Below, piece by piece: positions 60,458 to 64,000 of a stretch of 64,000 bases of DNA. The notes beneath the pieces were generated by a model that was not told the DNA's origin, searched no databases, and was given only the letters and a program-made list of their open reading frames with translations. Numbering within the stretch: position 1 is the stretch's first letter; the number at the start of each line of letters is the position of its first letter. Position numbers and translations under genes: made by a program. Origin of the DNA: Alphaproteobacteria bacterium (GTDB taxonomy: Bacteria > Pseudomonadota > Alphaproteobacteria > Micropepsales > Micropepsaceae); assembly GCA_017307355.1 (NCBI GenBank), contig JAFKFG010000018.1, positions 1-64,000 on the forward strand, read 5' to 3'.

Positions 60458-60744
60458 CCGAGCGCACCATCATCGATATGGCGTCGATCCCCCGGCTGGC
60501 GCCGCACATGCGCCTGCGTCATGACAAGGCCCGGGCGCAATGGACCATTCAGGCGCCGGAGCGCAGTTTCGTGCTGGACCCGGTGGCGCATGCCATCGTC
60601 TCGCGCTGCGACGGCGCCGCCCGGCTGGATGCCGTGGTGGCGGACCTTTGCACCGCCTTTCCCGATGCGCCACGCGACGTGATCGAAAAGGACGTGGTCG
60701 CGCTGGTGCAGAATTTCGTCGACAAAAGCGTGATGCAGGCATGA
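60454..60744 (+). CDS. pqqD: PqqA-binding peptide chaperone PqqD
   Basis: 96-residue RRE (RiPP recognition element) protein that binds the PqqA peptide and presents it to PqqE. Visible family sequence: PRLAPHMRLRHDKARAQWTIQAPERSFVLDPVAHAIVSRCDG and VDAVVADL-type helix. A separate gene here, not fused to PqqC as in some species. Overlaps pqqC and pqqE by four bases each. Confidence 0.96.
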   Translation: MTERTIIDMASIPRLAPHMRLRHDKARAQWTIQAPERSFVLDPVAHAIVSRCDGAARLDAVVADLCTAFPDAPRDVIEKDVVALVQNFVDKSVMQA

Positions 60745-61835
60745 CCGCACTGGAACCGCCCTTGGCCCTACTGGCGGAATTGACGCATCGCTGTCCGCTG
60801 CAATGCCCTTATTGTTCCAATCCGCTGGCGCTGGAAAAAGCCGCGAACGAGATGCCAACGGCGGACTGGCTGCGTGCCATCAACGAGGCGGCCGAACTGG
60901 GTTGCCTGCAGGTGCATTTCTCCGGCGGCGAACCCACCGTGCGCCGCGATCTGGAGCAGCTGATCGCCGGCGCGACGGCAGCCGGTCTCTATACCAACCT
61001 GATCACCTCGGGCGTGGCGCTGGATGCCGGGCGCCTTGCCGCGTTGATTGCGGCCGGATTGGAGCATGTGCAGCTGAGCTTCCAGGATTCCGGCGCCGAG
61101 ATCGGCGAACGGATCGGCGGCTATCAAGGCGCCCACGCCAAAAAGCTTGCTACCGCCCGATTGGTGCGCGATGCGGGCCTGCCGCTCACCGCCAATTTCG
61201 TGGTCCATCGCCAGAACCTGCATCACCTGACGGAGATGGTGGACATGGCGGTGGCGATCGGCGCCCACCGGGCCGAGATCGCCAATGTCCAATATTATGG
61301 TTGGGCGCTGAAGAACCGCGCCGCGTTGATGCCCAGCCGCGCCCAGTTGGAAGAGATGACCACCACTGTGGCCGCCGCCCGTGCCCGTCTCGAAGGCGTG
61401 CTGGTGATCGATTATGTGGTGCCGGACTATTACGCCCGCCGCCCCAAATCCTGCATGGGCGGATGGGGGCGGCGCTTTCTCAACATTTCCCCGTCCGGCA
61501 AGGTTCTGCCCTGTCACGCGGCGGAGAGTTTGGAAGGCATGGCGTTCGACAATGTGCGCCAGCGCAGCCTGGCCGATATCTGGCTCCGCTCCGAAGCCTT
61601 CAACCGCTTTCGCGGCACCGATTGGATGCCCGAGCCCTGCAAAAGCTGCGACCGCAAGGAAATCGACTGGGGCGGTTGTCGCTGCCAGGCCTTTGCCATC
61701 ACCGGCGACGCCGCCAGAACGGACCCGGCTTGCGGATTGTCCGAAGATCATGCGCGGCTGGTGGAATTGGCGGCGGGCGAAGCCGAGGCGGCCGCCGATG
61801 GTTTTGTCTATCGCCGCTACGGCGCCGCCGGCTGA
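60741..61835 (+). CDS. pqqE: PQQ biosynthesis radical SAM protein PqqE
   Basis: 364-residue radical SAM enzyme that forms the C-C cross-link between Glu and Tyr of PqqA. The CxxxCxxC cluster motif is RCPLQCPYC at about residues 17-25; the SAM-binding GGEPT motif and the C-terminal SPASM cysteines (CMGGW, LPCHAAE, PCKSCDRKEIDWGGCRCQAF) are present. Typical length. Last gene of the operon; its stop is two bases from the convergent ArsR gene stop. No pqqF/G protease gene is present, so precursor cleavage uses an unlinked protease. Confidence 0.97.
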   Translation: MTALEPPLALLAELTHRCPLQCPYCSNPLALEKAANEMPTADWLRAINEAAELGCLQVHFSGGEPTVRRDLEQLIAGATAAGLYTNLITSGVALDAGRLAALIAAGLEHVQLSFQDSGAEIGERIGGYQGAHAKKLATARLVRDAGLPLTANFVVHRQNLHHLTEMVDMAVAIGAHRAEIANVQYYGWALKNRAALMPSRAQLEEMTTTVAAARARLEGVLVIDYVVPDYYARRPKSCMGGWGRRFLNISPSGKVLPCHAAESLEGMAFDNVRQRSLADIWLRSEAFNRFRGTDWMPEPCKSCDRKEIDWGGCRCQAFAITGDAARTDPACGLSEDHARLVELAAGEAEAAADGFVYRRYGAAG

Positions 61836-61837
61836 CG

Positions 61838-62524
61838 CTAGCCGGGCCGCGAATACCAGCGCACGAAATTTTCCTCGCCGCGCTTGCTGAAGGACACGGT
61901 GCGCATATTGCGCTCCCGTGCCGCCCAGCCCTTGGCCACCGCCATCTCCAGGATCTCGGCACCCAAGGTTCCCGCCAGATGATGCCGCCGTTCGCTCCAA
62001 TCCATGCAGCTGCGGCAGAGCGGGCGCTTGCCGCTTTCCAGCGCTTCGAATGCGATCCCCCGCCCACCCAGAAAATCGCGACCCTTGCGGGTGAGATGCA
62101 GCGCGCCGCTGCGCCAGCACAGAATTCCGGAGGCCATCCAATGACCGAACATGTCCACCGCCATACGCCCGGCCAGATGATCGTAACAGGACCGGGCGTG
62201 GCGCATCGCTTCGTCCTTGGGGCCGGGACGGGTGCGCAGATGTCCGGCGCGCGCCGCCACGGCGATCAGGGCTTCCACGGCCTGTCCCACATCCGGTCCC
62301 GCGATTTCGAAATAGCGGTGACGCCCCTGCTTGCGGACGCCGAGCAGGCCTGCGGACACCAGCTTGGCCAGATGACCGGTGGCGGTGGGCGGGGTCACTC
62401 CCGCCTCCCGCGCCAGATCGGCGGCCGACAAGGCCTGGCCCGACATCAGCGCCAGCACCATGTTGGCGCGGGCGGGCTCACCGATCAGGCTGGCGACCAG
62501 GGCAATGTCGGGTCCGTATTTCAT
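61838..62524 (-). CDS. ArsR-type winged-helix regulator
   Basis: 228-residue regulator. N-terminal winged helix (about residues 5-95): ALVASLIGEPARANMVLALMSGQALSAADLAREAGVTPPTATGHLAKLVSAGLLGVRKQGRHRYFEI. A C-terminal extension carries LCRSCMDWSERRHHLAGTLGAEIL, with a Cys-x-x-Cys and histidines that may bind a metal or sense a thiol. Longer than classic ArsR (about 110). Divergent from the EamA transporter with a 22-bp dyad between; likely repressor of it and of itself. Confidence 0.88.
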   Translation of the reverse strand: MKYGPDIALVASLIGEPARANMVLALMSGQALSAADLAREAGVTPPTATGHLAKLVSAGLLGVRKQGRHRYFEIAGPDVGQAVEALIAVAARAGHLRTRPGPKDEAMRHARSCYDHLAGRMAVDMFGHWMASGILCWRSGALHLTRKGRDFLGGRGIAFEALESGKRPLCRSCMDWSERRHHLAGTLGAEILEMAVAKGWAARERNMRTVSFSKRGEENFVRWYSRPG

Positions 62525-62544
62525 AGTTTGATCATAGCCGAATT

Positions 62545-62566
62545 ATCGCAAGCCGTCGATTGCGAT
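62545..62566. promoter_or_regulatory. Candidate operator dyad of the ArsR-type regulator
   Basis: ATCGCAA-N8-TTGCGAT, perfect 7-base arms, 21 bases upstream of the regulator ATG and about 100 upstream of the transporter ATG. Dyads of this sort with A/T-rich ends suit ArsR/HTH dimers. Confidence 0.55.
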
Positions 62567-62667
62567 GTGGCAAACGCAACCCCGCTAGACCGATTTCGCG
62601 ACACGTCGGGGATGGTCGCGTGCCGCGCGGCGCTGATATCGTGCGCCGTAATTGGGGAGCTGGACCG

Positions 62668-63600
62668 ATGTCATCGCAGGCAGCCGCGCCACGGATGGGC
62701 GCGCCAGAATGGATTGCGCTCCTCGCCCTTTCGTCGCTGTGGGGCGGCTCGTTCTTTTTCTACAAAGTTCTGGTGCAGGAGCTGCCGCCCTTCACCGTGG
62801 TGCTGGGCCGGGTGAGCATTGCCGCGCTGGCGCTGCATCTTTTGCTGCTGGCCCGGCGCGACCCGCTGCATCTGACCCTGCAGCAATGGAAGTCCTTTCT
62901 GGTTCTGGGCCTGCTGAACAATGTCATCCCCTTCAGCCTGATCGCGTTCGGGGAAATCCGCATCGCCAGCGGATCGGCCGCCATCCTCAACGCCACCACG
63001 CCGATCTTCACCATCCTGGTGGCGCATTTCTTCACCAGCGACGAAAAGATCACCGCCGCCAAGGGCGTGGGCGTGCTGGCCGCGTTCCTGGGCGTCGCCG
63101 TGCTGATCGGCCCGGCGGCGCTGTCCGGTTTCGGCCAAGGCGATCTTCTGGGCGATGCCGCCTGCCTCTTGGCGGCGGCGGTCTATTCCCTGGGCGCCAC
63201 CTATGGCCGCCGGTTCAAAGGCATCGCGCCGCTCAAGATCGCCACCGCCCAGGTGACGGCGGCCACCATCATCCTGATCCCGCTCGCAGCCCTGGTGGAC
63301 CGCCCCTGGGCGCTGCCGATGCCTTCGGCGGGCGCCTGGGCCGCCCTGCTGGCGATTGCCCTGCTTTCCACCTCGCTGGCCTATCTTCTCTTCTTTCGCA
63401 TCCTGGCTGTGGCCGGAGCGACCAATCTGGTGCTGGTCACATTTCTGCTGCCGGGAAGCGCCCTGATTTTGGGGGCGCTCTTTCTTGACGAAACTGTAAC
63501 CTTGCGGGCGCTGATGGGGCTGGTCCTGATCGGACTGGGGCTGGCCGCCATCGACGGCCGTCCCTGGGGTGTGGCGCGCCGCCTGCTGGACGCCGGATAG
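62668..63600 (+). CDS. EamA/RhaT family (DMT) transporter
   Basis: 310-residue membrane exporter with ten helices in two EamA repeats (residues about 10-150 and 160-300). Characteristic: LALSSLWGGSFFFYKVLVQELPPFTVVLGRVSIAALAL and LLGDAACLLAAAVYSLGATYGRRF, with LVTFLLPGSALILGALFLDETVT at the end. Drug/metabolite transporters of this sort export amino acids or metabolites. GGGGAG lies seven bases before the ATG at 62668. Divergent from an ArsR-type regulator, likely its control. Confidence 0.92.
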   Translation: MSSQAAAPRMGAPEWIALLALSSLWGGSFFFYKVLVQELPPFTVVLGRVSIAALALHLLLLARRDPLHLTLQQWKSFLVLGLLNNVIPFSLIAFGEIRIASGSAAILNATTPIFTILVAHFFTSDEKITAAKGVGVLAAFLGVAVLIGPAALSGFGQGDLLGDAACLLAAAVYSLGATYGRRFKGIAPLKIATAQVTAATIILIPLAALVDRPWALPMPSAGAWAALLAIALLSTSLAYLLFFRILAVAGATNLVLVTFLLPGSALILGALFLDETVTLRALMGLVLIGLGLAAIDGRPWGVARRLLDAG

Positions 63601-63702
63601 TATCCCCCACAAAATGCGCCCCTGGGGATGAGGGCGGTGGCGTAATCAGTCGTCTCCTATCACAGATGCACCAGCACCAGACTGGGAACCGAGGAGACGC
63701 GC

Positions 63703-64000
63703 ATGAAAAGACATATTCCGGCCGGGCTGCGCCGTGCCCTTATCGTGGCGGCAGGCGCTTCGGCCCTGGGCCTGGCGGCCTTGCCAGCGCCGGCGGCCGA
63801 CCTCGCCTCCGCCACCTGCTCCAGCGCCAAGGATGCCGTCAACCCGCCCTTCTGCAAGGCCGTGCGGGGCGACCGGGCGGAAGGCTGGATGGCCCAGGGC
63901 CGGTCGGAAGTGATGGCCCGCAACGGCATGGTCACCACCAGCCAGCCGCTGGCCGCCCAGGCCGGTCTGGATATCCTCAAGAAAGGCGGCAACGCCGTGG
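63703..64000 (+). CDS. ggt: Gamma-glutamyltransferase, N-terminal part
   Basis: 99 codons before the window ends. Signal sequence (basic MKRHIPAGLRRA, hydrophobic LIVAAGASALGLAALPAPAA), then ATCSSAKDAVNPPFCK with two cysteines, and the family-typical VTTSQPLAAQAGLDILKKGGNAV that begins the large subunit of gamma-glutamyltranspeptidase, a periplasmic glutathione-degrading Ntn hydrolase. GAGGAG upstream fixes the start. The gene continues beyond the window, so the nucleophile Thr is not seen. Confidence 0.88.
   Translation, partial: MKRHIPAGLRRALIVAAGASALGLAALPAPAADLASATCSSAKDAVNPPFCKAVRGDRAEGWMAQGRSEVMARNGMVTTSQPLAAQAGLDILKKGGNAV

Overview
The window is high-G+C DNA (mid-60s % by eye) packed with short-spaced genes, and it reads as the chromosome of an alphaproteobacterium. 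Supporting signs are a class I lysyl-tRNA synthetase, the YbbN / Lon-N domain / Trm112 / DUF971 gene row, a DUF1289 protein, a two-domain dCTP deaminase, two perfect CtrA-type boxes (TTAA-N7-TTAAC) and a cluster of GANTC (CcrM-type) sites. No phage, transposase or CRISPR array was found. I cannot name the genus; a Rhizomicrobium/Micropepsaceae-like or Caulobacterales-like lineage is only a guess.

Layout. 1-9.1 kb: end of an RND efflux pump, DUF899 and VOC proteins, an ECF sigma / cupredoxin / DUF4142 operon, a polysaccharide deacetylase with an MHS-type transporter, and an ECF41-like sigma factor divergent from its usual partner, a carboxymuconolactone decarboxylase-like (AhpD-fold) gene. 9.2-17.9 kb: a secreted CocE/NonD hydrolase followed by a phosphotriesterase-like relic, dusA, an M61 peptidase, phosphomannomutase/phosphoglucomutase, a zinc ribbon, a uroporphyrinogen-III methyltransferase, DUF1289 and a CtrA-box gene of unknown role. 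17.9-21.4 kb: a lower-G+C surface-glycan module (GT-C-like membrane protein, GtrB-type glycosyltransferase, methyltransferase). 21.5-32.1 kb: DUF898, M48 peptidase, aminopeptidase N, a histidine kinase with CtrA/GANTC elements upstream, a CnrH/Y/X-like sigma / anti-sigma / periplasmic sensor operon, and two overlapping FAD oxidoreductases. 32.2-43.4 kb: divergent speD and speE, ybbN to DUF971, TetR, pyrD, an S24 repressor, lysK and a hybrid kinase whose receiver and Hpt domains have lost their phosphoacceptors. 43.4-53 kb: a 55-bp tandem repeat, a DinG/XPD-like helicase, dCTP deaminase, a candidate structured RNA, GNAT, a membrane protein, a cupin, a Tat-signal PLP enzyme and a DsrE protein.

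53.05-55.9 kb is a patchwork: the tail of a second, lost CocE-type hydrolase, a 17-nt fragment identical to the 5' end of tRNA-Gly, a cruciform, an intact tRNA-Gly(CCC), then two genes of clearly lower G+C. It looks like an old insertion/deletion hotspot.

56.5-61.8 kb is the most coherent system: a NarX/NarL-type two-component pair directly followed by a complete pqqABCDE operon for the cofactor pyrroloquinoline quinone. A 12-bp motif, GGAAWTYTTCCC, occurs once before the kinase gene and twice before pqqA, which suggests that the response regulator autoregulates and drives PQQ synthesis. A weak terminator between pqqA and pqqB would favour production of the PqqA peptide over the enzymes. The window ends with an ArsR-type regulator divergent from a DMT exporter, with a dyad between them, and the start of a gamma-glutamyltransferase gene. 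All calls come from reading the sequence; no database search was run.
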